Below, one piece after another: positions 1 through 10,900 of a DNA stretch of 64,000 nt (the first letter of the stretch is position 1; the number at the start of each line of letters is the position of its first letter). Made by a program: the position numbers and the translations under genes. The DNA is from Lutraria lutraria (taxonomy: Eukaryota; Mollusca; Bivalvia; Venerida; Mactridae), in contig OZ026843.1 in assembly GCA_964023205.1 (NCBI GenBank), forward strand, positions 4,821,029 to 4,885,028. The letters are read 5' to 3'. The notes below the pieces were generated by a model. The model was not told where the DNA came from. It did not search any database and worked only from the letters and a program-made list of their open reading frames with translations.

Positions 1-562
1 CAAGCTATGGTCGATGAACATTTACAACAGTCTGGTAGAAATTGTTAAAGCGTTTTCATATATTGGTATGATAATTATTTAGCTATAGAGGGCCATGTGT
101 CGAAACTCAATTGAATATTCATACAAATCTTTGAAAGCTGTATTTACAATGAATGCATACTTAGTAAATTTTGAAAACTTAAACATGAGCTTTTTTATAC
201 TCTCGAAGTTCATACTTTATGTTATCACATACCCGTGCCGTTTTGGCCGTGTCGTAAAAACGATATGGCACGGCCGTGCACATAATATGTAAATGAGCCG
301 ATTCACATGAACTTATTCCTACGCTGTTTTTCAACAAAATTTATAACTTCACAGGAGTAATGTTGAATTGATTTTAACAAATTGAGTGAGTAAAGATTTT
401 AACAAATTGAGTGAGTAAAGACACTGTTTATGTCGTTAGATATGTTCCAAAATTTATTATTTATGATTTTTCAAAAATGGAACTATTTTTGTGCTCCTGA
501 TTAAAAAGCCTTATAACGTACGTGTCACTCTTTTGTTGTTTGTAGCAATGTCAAACAGGTTA
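1..562. other. Intergenic AT-rich DNA, no gene seen
   Basis: No coding region is supported here. The only structures noticed are a perfect 12-bp palindrome GCACGGCCGTGC at 268-279, in a short GC-rich patch, and the 25-bp tandem duplication listed separately. Confidence 0.5.
371..420. repeat. Perfect 25-bp tandem duplication
   Basis: The 25 bases at 371-395, beginning ATTTTAACAAATTGAG, are repeated exactly at 396-420. Two identical adjacent copies with no divergence suggest a recent slippage or repair duplication. Confidence 0.9.
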
Positions 563-1751
563 CAGGTATATTGGTTTTCGCCGCATTTTCAACGCAAATT
601 GAATTTGTTTACGGACTTCTTGAAAGATAAATAGCTTCATCAATACAAGATAAATATGAGGGGCATTTGTATGGCGTTGTGGTTGTATTCGGAATATTTC
701 TGTATAAATGGTTAGTCCAACCCACCAAAGTACCCCCCCCCCCCCTTTACTCGGATGCACTTTTCGAGACACCGTATCCGCTCGGAAAATGCATTGCAGA
801 ATGCTTCTTTAGATATAGTGCTTAGACACAGGAAAAGTGCGCTGCCGACGGCATGACGGGATTTGAAGCGGCGACCTCTCATGTAGTTCTGTATGTATGT
901 GGTTAGCCAAAATTTACATGGAGCAAGTAAGGACTTAATGGCGGATGTATCGAGGTTTCAATATTATTGTCGCTAAGGTAAGAAAGAACCACGACTGATT
1001 TATGGGTAGGTGCGTTGGTCACTTGATACCGCGCACACCGGTATGTGGACAAGCTGTAGCATAGTGCCCCACGACTTCTGAAAGCACGGAATCTCGGTAA
1101 TAGACTTTCGTTACACTCCTGCCCTCCGACACAGGAACGCCAGCCACAATTCCATGGCAATAAGAAAATTGTGCATACATGATGTGTTTTGTGGCACAAG
1201 CACTAAGCACAACTTTGTTATTTTCACCGATAAACACCTTGTTTTTCCTTACCCTCTAGTTCACAAATGTTTCATCGTCAGTCACGATTTCATTCACGCA
1301 TTTTGCTCATCATTTTTGTATCTATCGCGCAGCTGTGACGTTATTCGCACGCACACCCTCTTTTTGGGCGCCAGTGAGGATGTGGGGTACCCATCGGGCG
1401 CACAACTTGCATAGCTTTAAAACATCTGTAAGTATATGAAAAACTGATGACCAAGTAATGCTACATAAATGAGTTATTTCTTCAACTGCATTGCGGGTAT
1501 CTTGCTCTATTGCTGCATTTATCTCAGGAACATCACTTTCGGATGTTGCTGTTGTGGGACAACCAGACCGGGGCTCCTCTTTGATTTCCATCATCCCGAA
1601 TTTAAATAACCGAATCCATCTACTAAGTGTGGGATACGATATGGTACTGTCTTCATAAACCATTAATATCAGGCGTGGCAAAGCTAAGCAATGCGGGAAC
1701 TTTACAATACGCTATTTGTTCTTCTTGGACATTGTACTCCATTTCCGCCAT
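563..1751 (-). pseudogene. Degenerate mariner-family transposase
   Basis: Read on the minus strand from an ATG at 1751 (MAEMEYNVQEEQIAY), the conceptual product is a mariner transposase. It shows an N-terminal helix-turn-helix with SYPTLSRWIRLFK and EEPRSGCPTTATSES; the first catalytic motif VTDDETFV (about 1270-1290); YYRDSVLSEVVGHYA; then NAPTHKS followed by HPPLSPYLLHVNFG; and a tail SKEAFCNAF...RIRCLEKCIRVKG running into a G tract (C on the plus strand, about 731-746). The frame is broken by several stops and shifts. The second catalytic Asp (normally HDNA) reads T in YQVTNAPTHKS, and the third (normally SPDL) reads SPYL, so the element is dead. Clear terminal inverted repeats were not found, so the outer limits are approximate. 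Family membership is secure; the subfamily was not determined. Confidence 0.85.
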
Positions 1752-3861
1752 TTTGAATCGCAGTGTACATAACCTTAGTTGGCTCAAGTAAAGATGTTAT
1801 TCACTGTGTAAGTTTATCCATAGTTTCTCGTGCACATACATGTAGAAGAGAGTCTAACTTTTCTATACATTTATAACACTTGTCCGATAGACTCTGACTA
1901 ACAGTAAAAAATTAGACTGATTAATATTTTTCAAATGCACCTCGTACGTATAATAAAAGTTTGGTTTAAAATGTCTCTAGTAATGGAACTAAATTAAGAA
2001 TACAGATAATTATACGCCTTAAAGCGAATCTGAACCATTTCCTAAGGAAAAAAGCATGGGCTGTATCAACGTGACTTGCTATCGATGTTAGGTATTTACG
2101 ATGTTTGGCATAATCAAAGCGTAGAAAATGCTAAACTTTATTAACAGTTTCTGTTCATGAACATCATCAGTTCATGAACAAATTCTAAACAGAGTTGTTA
2201 ATTATCATCATTATGAATTAGAATTAGAAGGTCAAGTATATAGACTTTACACAATGTACATCTTTACACCGATTAGCCTCAATTACCAAGCAAAAGCTGC
2301 ACCCTTTAACGGTTTGCTTGGAAGAAACACTTCCATTACTAATGCTAAAAGCCATGATATGCAATAACAAATTACAAGCTACTGCTCATTTTTTGAAAAT
2401 CCAAACAAAATCAGTTCATTCAGCGCTTTGATATGCATGCTGTTATATCGTATTCTGAACGTCTGGCCTTATGTCGTTATTTGTAATGTCACTACTCTCA
2501 GAAACAATATAGTCTTCCTGCATTACTTTACTGAATGAGACTATACATAAACTTTTCAATATATATACATTGTTGTATTACTTAGATTTGTTGCCTCGAC
2601 AGTTTATGAATGAAACATGTTTGTAGACGAATACTTAATTATTATACTTGTTAGTTTTACAATTTGATTTCCCAGAACACTATAATACTTACCATTCAAA
2701 ATCAACAGAATCCTGCAATGTATCTCCATTTTTTGTTAAAACTGCAAAAAGTGGTACTATTTTTCAACGCGGATGTAAGAGGCGTAACGTAATTGGAAGT
2801 AGAAAAAAGTAATGTATAACTACAGGAGCTTCGCTACTAATATGGAGTCTTCTCCCACCGTTATGTCTGGAAAGTCGTCAGATTTGCCTTGTTGTTGGTA
2901 ATGTCTACCAAAATACTACCCTTTGCCAATTCAGAACTGGGAGTTGTATCGCGCAAATCCTCTCCGATGAAATTCATTAAAAAGAGGTTGACAATTGACT
3001 ATTAAATTTAAAAGAATATGTTGAACTTTAATCACGTTCCTTGTTGTTAGTTAGGCGGAAGTAATGTAAAATCAAGGCCTTCAAACAATCCGATGTGTAA
3101 CCCAGCATGATTTAGTCACTCAACGAAGAACAGAATATCTATGTATATAGGTGGCGCTGTGTGTTTTGTATAATCCGATAAAACGGATTGTTGGTCAAGC
3201 GTCATTTCCCAGAGTTGTTGTCTCTAATTGGAACTGGATTCCAGAGGGTAAACTTCCGAAATTATATTCTCTTGTCATCAGGATATAGTGTCAGTTATAA
3301 TACAATTACTATATGTATTTATAATACTATAGCACACTTTCCTTGATGGTGACTTGCTAGTGCCCAAATAAACAAGGCTTGTCACAAGATGTGAAGAGTG
3401 CTCTCGAAGCATAAACCGGTCATAGGTGAAGATGGCATCTTAATTAACAAGAAACTGGGGTTTTCATTGTCAGCTAGAAGCAGTTGTAATATTTTCGATG
3501 GTAAGTGATCTGGAGGGTTTGGAGTGAAGTGATTAACTTTTTTGAAAATATATTTTATCCTAAAAGGTTTGCATAAAGGAAAAGAAAATAGCATGATGCT
3601 ATATATCAACGAAGATATAAATTTATTTCCAAAGAAACGAAAATGGAAAGAAATTTGATGAGGAAAGTATTGTTTTTCAGCAAATACTACAACAGTGGTA
3701 GGTATTTTAGCTGACATTTTACGTCAAAGTGTGACCTCGGGTAGGTACCTGGGTCTAGAGCGTGACACATCATCTCATGACTATGAATACGTTACAAATG
3801 TACCTCCAAAAGTGACTCAATGGATGTGCATGCATATCATTCTTAATACTGTGGTATCATT
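1752..3861. other. Intergenic DNA without recognisable gene
   Basis: About 2.1 kb of AT-rich sequence. No open reading frame here resembles a known protein. A short hairpin AATCCG-ATAAAA-CGGATT lies near 3172-3189. Otherwise nothing is seen. Confidence 0.4.
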
Positions 3862-4464
3862 AATTTTCGTTGTGGATTTAATTTCGTGGATTTCGTGGGT
3901 CGGTTCATTCACGAAATCAAATCCCCACGAATATAAATGCCGAGATTTCAGTCAACCATCCGAAAAAGTGTATCATCCGAAATTGGGCTACTTACAATAC
4001 AACTTTCGGTTTATACTGGAACTGACAACTAACAATCCATCTTCGATAATGTAAAATTCTTTTGAGTAAAAATATTATCTACCATATTCAATAAAAAAAT
4101 ATTCAGTATTCATATCATGTTTAATGATAATTGTTTCTTAATGAATATTAACATATCGATATGACATAATGGACTCGATGTCAATAGAAAGATGTGGACA
4201 CGAATGGCCCCTTGAAAGTTTGCGTGTCCGTCAAAATCGATCTGTATATTCAAGTTTAACATCTGGAGCTGCTAGTATAACTTTTGACATGTGAGAGTAA
4301 ATAACCTGTAATTTTCTATTCTAATAAGGTTATTTTGTTGAGGAAAATGACAGAAAAGGATTTTTTTTATTTTCCCAAAATTGAAAATCCACGAAGTTTA
4401 CGTCCCTACGAAATAGCCATTTTAGTAAAAACCACGAAAATTGTGCCCAACGAAAATAAATTTG
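3862..4464. repeat. MITE-like element with diverged inverted ends
   Basis: The left end (ATTTTCGTTGTGGATTT, with TTTCGTGGATTTCGTGG) reappears inverted near 4385-4464 (CCACGAAGTTTACG, AACCACGAAAATTG, CCAACGAAAATAAAT). The ends are diverged but clearly complementary in CGTGG/CCACG blocks. The interior does not code. This is the pattern of a small non-autonomous DNA element. The superfamily cannot be assigned because no target duplication was identified. Confidence 0.5.
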
Positions 4465-4769
4465 TCATACTATTTTCAAAAATAAATTCACGGCATGTTT
4501 TGTAAATGTAAATCACTGTAGCAGAGAGAGACATGCAGTATATGTGAGAAGTGAGATAAAATGGTCATACGGATCTATAATATTTTACAAAACTTATTAA
4601 AGTATACGTATTTTGCATTATATAACTGGATATTGATAAAACTGGTCTTTCGCACATTTCTTGCATACATCGTTTATTATTATCTTACTGAACAAAATGA
4701 TAATTATTGTGTAAAAAAATTACTATAGCTTAAAATAATTGTGAAAGGTTTGTCATTATTCATCAGGAT

Positions 4770-4776
4770 TATAAAA
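4770..4776 (+). promoter_or_regulatory. Possible TATA box of the sulfotransferase gene
   Basis: TATAAAA lies 36-42 bases upstream of the ATG at 4812. Used at normal spacing it would leave a 5' leader of only about ten bases. A longer leader from an upstream non-coding exon is an equally good alternative. Confidence 0.2.
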
Positions 4777-4811
4777 CATTGTATCAAGTGACTCATCTAT
4801 AATTGCTGAAA

Positions 4812-4926
4812 ATGAATACAGAAAGATTAAGGACAAAGACATTTGTGTTTGGAACAGTTTGTGTGTTTGGAGTTGCGTTATGTTTATTCACATTAAGTTC
4901 TTTACCGAATATGAACATTAATATCA
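4812..4926 (+). CDS. Sulfotransferase exon 1 (tail and membrane anchor)
   Basis: This exon encodes 38 codons plus one base, starting MNTERLRTKTFVFG. It gives a positively charged cytoplasmic tail, a hydrophobic anchor of about 19 residues, then SSLPNMNINI as the start of the stem. The donor GTAAGT at 4927 is a perfect consensus. Without splicing the frame would stop at 4934-4936. Confidence 0.78.
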
Positions 4927-7900
4927 GTAAGTAAATAGTGTTATTCTTTTTTTCTTTCAAACTGACCTGAGATCATTGAAGTTTTATATTTCTCCTCACA
5001 AAACGACAACAACAACATCAAAAAACGGTGTGTCTTTCATACTTTAAATTGTATTCTTGCTTTAAATTAGGCTTATAAGAAAAAATGACTTGATCCATTT
5101 TATCTAACCTTTTCTATTCTCATAGATTTTGTATTTGCATGTAAGGGATGTGGCGTTTTTTTGTTAATAAATCAACAGCTAAAGTGGTCAAATAGACTTT
5201 CAAAATAATCTTAAACATGTCTAAGTTCAACTGTATCAATTTAATTCTTCATGGCGATATATTATGCAGATGACATCGTTGTTTTCGCAAATTCTGCTGA
5301 AGAGTTACAAAACAACATTTGTTTATTATATAGTTATTGTGAGTTGTGGAAGTTGAAGGTCAATGTTGCTAAAACGAAAATAATGATTTTTAAAAAAGGT
5401 GGAACTAGATGTGCGTGAAGTTAGCAGCCTAGCAGCCTAGCAGCCTAGCAGCGTGAAGTTGGCAGCCTAGCAGCATAGCAGCCTAGCAGCGTGAAGTTGG
5501 CAGCCTAGCAGCGTAGCAGCCTAGCAGCGTGAAGTTGGCAGCCTAGCAGCCTAGCAGCGTGAAGTTGGCAGTGTAGCAGCGTAGCAGCCTAATACATTTC
5601 TACAAATAAACTTCACAAGAAATCAAGCTAAACACTTAAAAAATACACGAAGTAATGTGAGTCTGTTGTTTGAAAGTTAATTAATTGGAAATAAAGGAAT
5701 TTTCACAAAAAAATAATCATGTGAAATTATACGCTGCTAGCAGCGTGAAGTTGGCAGCGTGAAACTACGACCCAGCAGCGAAACAGCGTAATATATATTT
5801 CTACAGATGAACCTCGCAACAAATGCATAAAATAAGGTGAGTCTGTTGTTTGAACGTTAATCAAGTGAAAATATCGAAATTTTCAATAAAAAAAAATAAT
5901 GTGAAATTATACGCTGCTGGCAGCGTGAAGTTGGCAGCGTGAAACTAGCAGCGTAGCAGCGAAACAGCGTAATATATATTTCTACAGATAAACCTCGCAA
6001 CAAATGAAGCTCAATACTTAAGAATGCATAAGATAAGGTGAGTCTGTTGTTTGAACGTTAATCAAGTGAAAATATCGAAATTTTCAATAAAAAAAAATAA
6101 TGTGAAATTATACGCTGCTGGCAGCGGGAAGTTGGCAGCGTGAAACTAGCAGCCCAGCAGCGTTACAGCGTAATATGTATTTCTACAGATAAACTTCAAA
6201 CCAAATCAAGCTAAATACTTAAGAAAGCATAAAAGAACGTCAGTGTATTGTTTGAACGTTCATTAGTCGAAAATATGGGAAATTTCGTTTTTTTTGTGTG
6301 TGTGAAATTAGACGCTGCTGTCAGCGTGAAGTTAGCAGCCCAGCAGCTTAACAACGTCATATATATTTCTACAGATAAACTTAAAAGCAAACCATGCAAA
6401 GACTTTAAAATGCATGAAATAATACTATTATGTTGCTTTAATGCGTATTAGACTAAAAAATGCGATTTTTGTCGAGTTTGTGAGTTCGGTATTGTAGCGA
6501 CCACACAACGGTCTAATAGATTTCTACTGATAAACTGATAGAATAATACGATTATATTGCTTTAACGTTCAATAGAGAAAACTTAGTTTTTGTATGTGTG
6601 TGTGTTTGAAGTTGGAAGGGGGGGGGGGGATACACGGTGAATTAGACAACAATACGCATTGAATTTACATCTGTACTATATAAACATAGCACGCATTAAA
6701 CTAACACCTGTATCATAGGTGCATTGCACGTATAAAATGTACACCATCCTCATTGGTACGTAGCCCGCATTGAACGTACACCTGTATGATAGGAACATAG
6801 CGCACATTAGACGTACACCTGTATTATAGAAACATCGCCCGCATTGAACGTACAACTGTATAATATAAACATAGCCGGCATCGAACGTACACCTGTATTG
6901 TAAGGACATATTCCGCATTGATTATACACCCTCACTTTATAATTTAATACGATTTTTCTTTTTTCAGTCAAAGTTTGTGACATATTTCTTCATAAAATAC
7001 ACAAGTATGAAGGCTGAAGACTAAAATGCATAAACTAATACTATTTTTTTGTTTTGATGCTTATTAAAAAGAAGGTTTTGAGTTTGTATCATTTTGTGAA
7101 ACGATTTTTGCGGGAAGGAAAAAACGCAAGAAATTCAGACTGGATCATAGTTAGGCCATTAGCTTCCAGCGGTCTAGAATTACACACCCTACCATCGAGA
7201 TATGTATCAGAATCACGTTCTACAAGCTATAGAAACTATTTTGGATGGGAAAAAACGCTAAAAAATCACTGCATCATAGTAAGGCCGCTACGCCGCGAGA
7301 GCTTCCAGCGGTCCTATACTGTACAGGGTGCGTATCCGTATGTGTATTTTATGTGTACCTTTAAGTACGACATGATCGAGGATGACTGCAATTATTTCCA
7401 ACCTGGAACCATTATACAATCTATAATGGTCCCAGTTATAACCCGGACAGCTCAAAAACGGCGCTGAAACGTATCGACTATTAACAAATTGTGAAATCCA
7501 CTTATTTTTTACTAATCATGCTAATTTTGTATAACAGCAATAAACTGTGTTTCAAATACCGATTTTGCTTTTATACGAAAGTAAATTTAGTCAACCGCTA
7601 CACAGATTTTTATAATTTTATACATACTGTTTTAAATGCATTTGTTTTAGTCTTCTATTTTAATAATACTGAAACTCGATTGGGCGTTCATTTTTTATTA
7701 CCTTGTATAATGCATCATGTTGTGACTGTATATACAAGGATGCCTAATAGGCAGATATGATCTTCGCAAAATTCCGGTTATTTCCGTAAATATAACGACG
7801 TAAATATCCGAGATTTGCCGGAAGATCGTTGAATGGATCTTAAAAATCTCACGTGTATCATCAAGGGTCGGAGAAGATATCATTTGATGGTGGTCATATT

Positions 7901-10900
7901 TTATATGGTGAATGAAAATAAATTTTCAAAACGAGTGCACATTTGATGCCATTTTGCATATAAAAGTTATGATGTTAAAAACCTCGAATTTACTTCGGAA
8001 TCTACCAAGTTAGGTCTGGATGATTTTGATAAATTAAAACAGTCCATTTGTTGAAATTAATACAAACGTATCCTAACACCTTTACCTGTTAAATTAAATT
8101 AAATATTTCTAACCAATATATTTCCTCAAGCAGTACTGGTATTAACATCAAAGATATTTTTTGCAAGTTCTTTTGAAGATCATAATAGTTATCTTGTAAA
8201 ACATAATTTCATGTATAATTAGAATAATTTGATTTAGAAAAGAAGAATTAAGCATTCAGTTGCAATTTTAATGTATACAGAAGAAAAAATGGCAGCAATA
8301 AAATGTTAGTGACGGTAATTGTTATATTTTAGTATATACTGAAGTATGTAATTGTTCTTACATAATCTGGTAATTAAAGGATAACTTTCGTTTATTACAT
8401 ATATGCTACGGCGGTGTTTATCAAATTCCCGTACATCGGGAAAGTATTGTTGTCTAATTCACCGTGTATCCCCCCCCCCCCCCCCTTCCAACTTCAAACA
8501 CACACACATACAAAAACTAAGTTTTCTCTATTGAACGTTAAAGCAATATAATCGTATTATTCTATCAGTTTATCAGTAGAAATCTATTAGACCGTTGTGT
8601 GGTCGCTACAATACCGAACTCACAAACTCGACAAAAATCGCATTTTTTAGTCTAATACGCATTAAAGCAACATAATAGTATTATTTCATGCATTTTAAAG
8701 TCTTTGCATGGTTTGCTTTTAAGTTTATCTGTAGAAATATATATGACGTTGTTAAGCTGCTGGGCTGCTAACTTCACGCTGACAGCAGCGTCTAATTTCA
8801 CACACACAAAAAAAACGAAATTTCCCATATTTTCGACTAATGAACGTTCAAACAATACACTGACGTTCTTTTATGCTTTCTTAAGTATTTAGCTTGATTT
8901 GGTTTGAAGTTTATCTGTAGAAATACATATTACGCTGTAACGCTGCTGGGCTGCTAGTTTCACGCTGCCAACTTCCCGCTGCCAGCAGCGTATAATTTCA
9001 CATTATTTTTTTTTATTGAAAATTTCGATATTTTCACTTGATTAACGTTCAAACAACAGACTCACCTTATCTTATGCATTCTTAAGTATTTAGCTTCATT
9101 TGTTGCGAGGTTTATCTGTAGAAATATATATTACGCTGTTTCGCTGCTGGGCTGCTAGTTTCACGCTGCCAACTTCACGCTGCCAGCAGCGTATAATTTC
9201 ACATTAATTTTTTTTATTGAAAATTTCGATATTTTCACTTGATTAACGTTCAAACAACAGACTCACCTTATTTTATGCATTTGTTGCGAGGTTCATCTGT
9301 AGAAATATATATTACGCTGTTTCGCTGCTGGGTCGTAGTTTCACGCTGCCAACTTCACGCTGCTAGCAGCGTATAATTTCACATTATTATTTTTTTGTGA
9401 AAATTCCTTTATTTCCAATTAATTAACTTTCAAACAACAGACTCACATTACTTCGTGTATTTTTTAAGTGTTTAGCTTGATTTCTTGTGAAGTTTATTTG
9501 TAGAAATGTATTAGGCTGCTACGCTGCTACGCTGCCAACTTCACGCTGCTAGGCTGCCAACTTCACGCTGCCAGCAGCGTATAATTTCACATTAATTTTT
9601 TTTATTGAAAATTTCGATATTTTCACTTAATTAACGTTCAAACAACAGACTCACCTTATTTTATGCATGTATTGCGAGGTTTATCTGTAGAAATATATAT
9701 TACGCTGTTTCGCTGCTACGCTGCTAGTTTCACGCTGCCAACTCATGTCCAACTTTGGCGGACATGGCCTTATCGTGTATCTGATCAATTTTCAAGGGAA
9801 ACAACTACCATTCAGGGGTTTACATAGTTTAGGGTTTACATACAGTCTACCTATTGTTACCCTCCTTGCTTGCGTTATTCTGGTTTTATTAGGGGTCATA
9901 AAGAAATAACGTCCGTCACGCGTAACAGATAAAATCTGTTATCTCAATTGATCCAAAAATCGATATTTCACTGTATTACTGTTCGATCTCTGATAAGATT
10001 TGAACATGTCCCAACTATTATGTACGTTTTACTTGATTAAAATGGACAGAAACGTATAATATGGACATTCATTTGTTTCATCAGTAAAATTAATTTTGCA
10101 AATACGAATATCATCATGAAAAGACAAAATTCAAGAATCCAAGTAATAATTTTGTTATTGTGTACTCAGTCAAATAGCAATTTGATTCTATTCTTCATAT
10201 AATCACATTAGCTTACAATACATTTATTTGCACTACTTAAATCAACATTAAACTATCATGATTGCAATTAGGCGTGAAAAAATGTTGTTCTTTTCTTATT
10301 AAAAGTGGGGTATGTAGGTATACGGACTTTATGACAGAACAATCAACAAGTACGTGTTATTTGACTATTTGCGCATATGCGGGATATTGTACGATTTTCA
10401 GCCACTGTTTTGCTGTATTAATGTTTGATATGAACATGAAATCAAAGGACAACTGTATAATCTTAAATCTTTATTACCTTGTTTACATCTTGTTGTCACA
10501 TGCATGCAAGTACTTCCACGTGACTTTAGTATATCATTATTATAATTTATTATTTTGTGCAGTGTGTTGAATAGAGTATAATACAGGTATAAGTTATTTT
10601 AAAACTACCAGTAAACATGTAATTGTATCCTTGACAATATGAATTCAGTGAGGTAAATGATATCAGTAAACTTTATAAAATGCATTTGTATGAATTTGAA
10701 ATAAATGTTGCGCAACTGAAATATGTTTTTGTTATTAACCATTGATGTTCAGTTATGGATGAAATATTCTACAGCTATACTGAGCCTCTGTTGTTATAAA
10801 ATCTCCTAACTGTTAGTAATGATATGACAAGCAGAAATATATCAGACAGTAAACAAAATACATACATGTATACATATTTCATAGTAAGAATTAATTAAAA

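Noticed and set aside
903..1414. Plus-strand frames over the mariner region
   Set aside because: They are shadows of the minus-strand transposase relic.
6211..6451. Mirrored 62- and 67-codon frames in both arms of foldback 1
   Set aside because: Both strands are open because of the repeat composition; there are no protein features, and the identity is explained by the inverted arms.
7054..7467. 137-codon frame in the foldback 1 loop as a gene
   Set aside because: It is composed of decayed arm modules and matches no protein; coding is incidental.
10262..10570. 102-codon frame in the 3.1-kb element
   Set aside because: No recognisable motif, and copy 2 of the element carries an insertion of about 130 bases inside it; not maintained as a gene.
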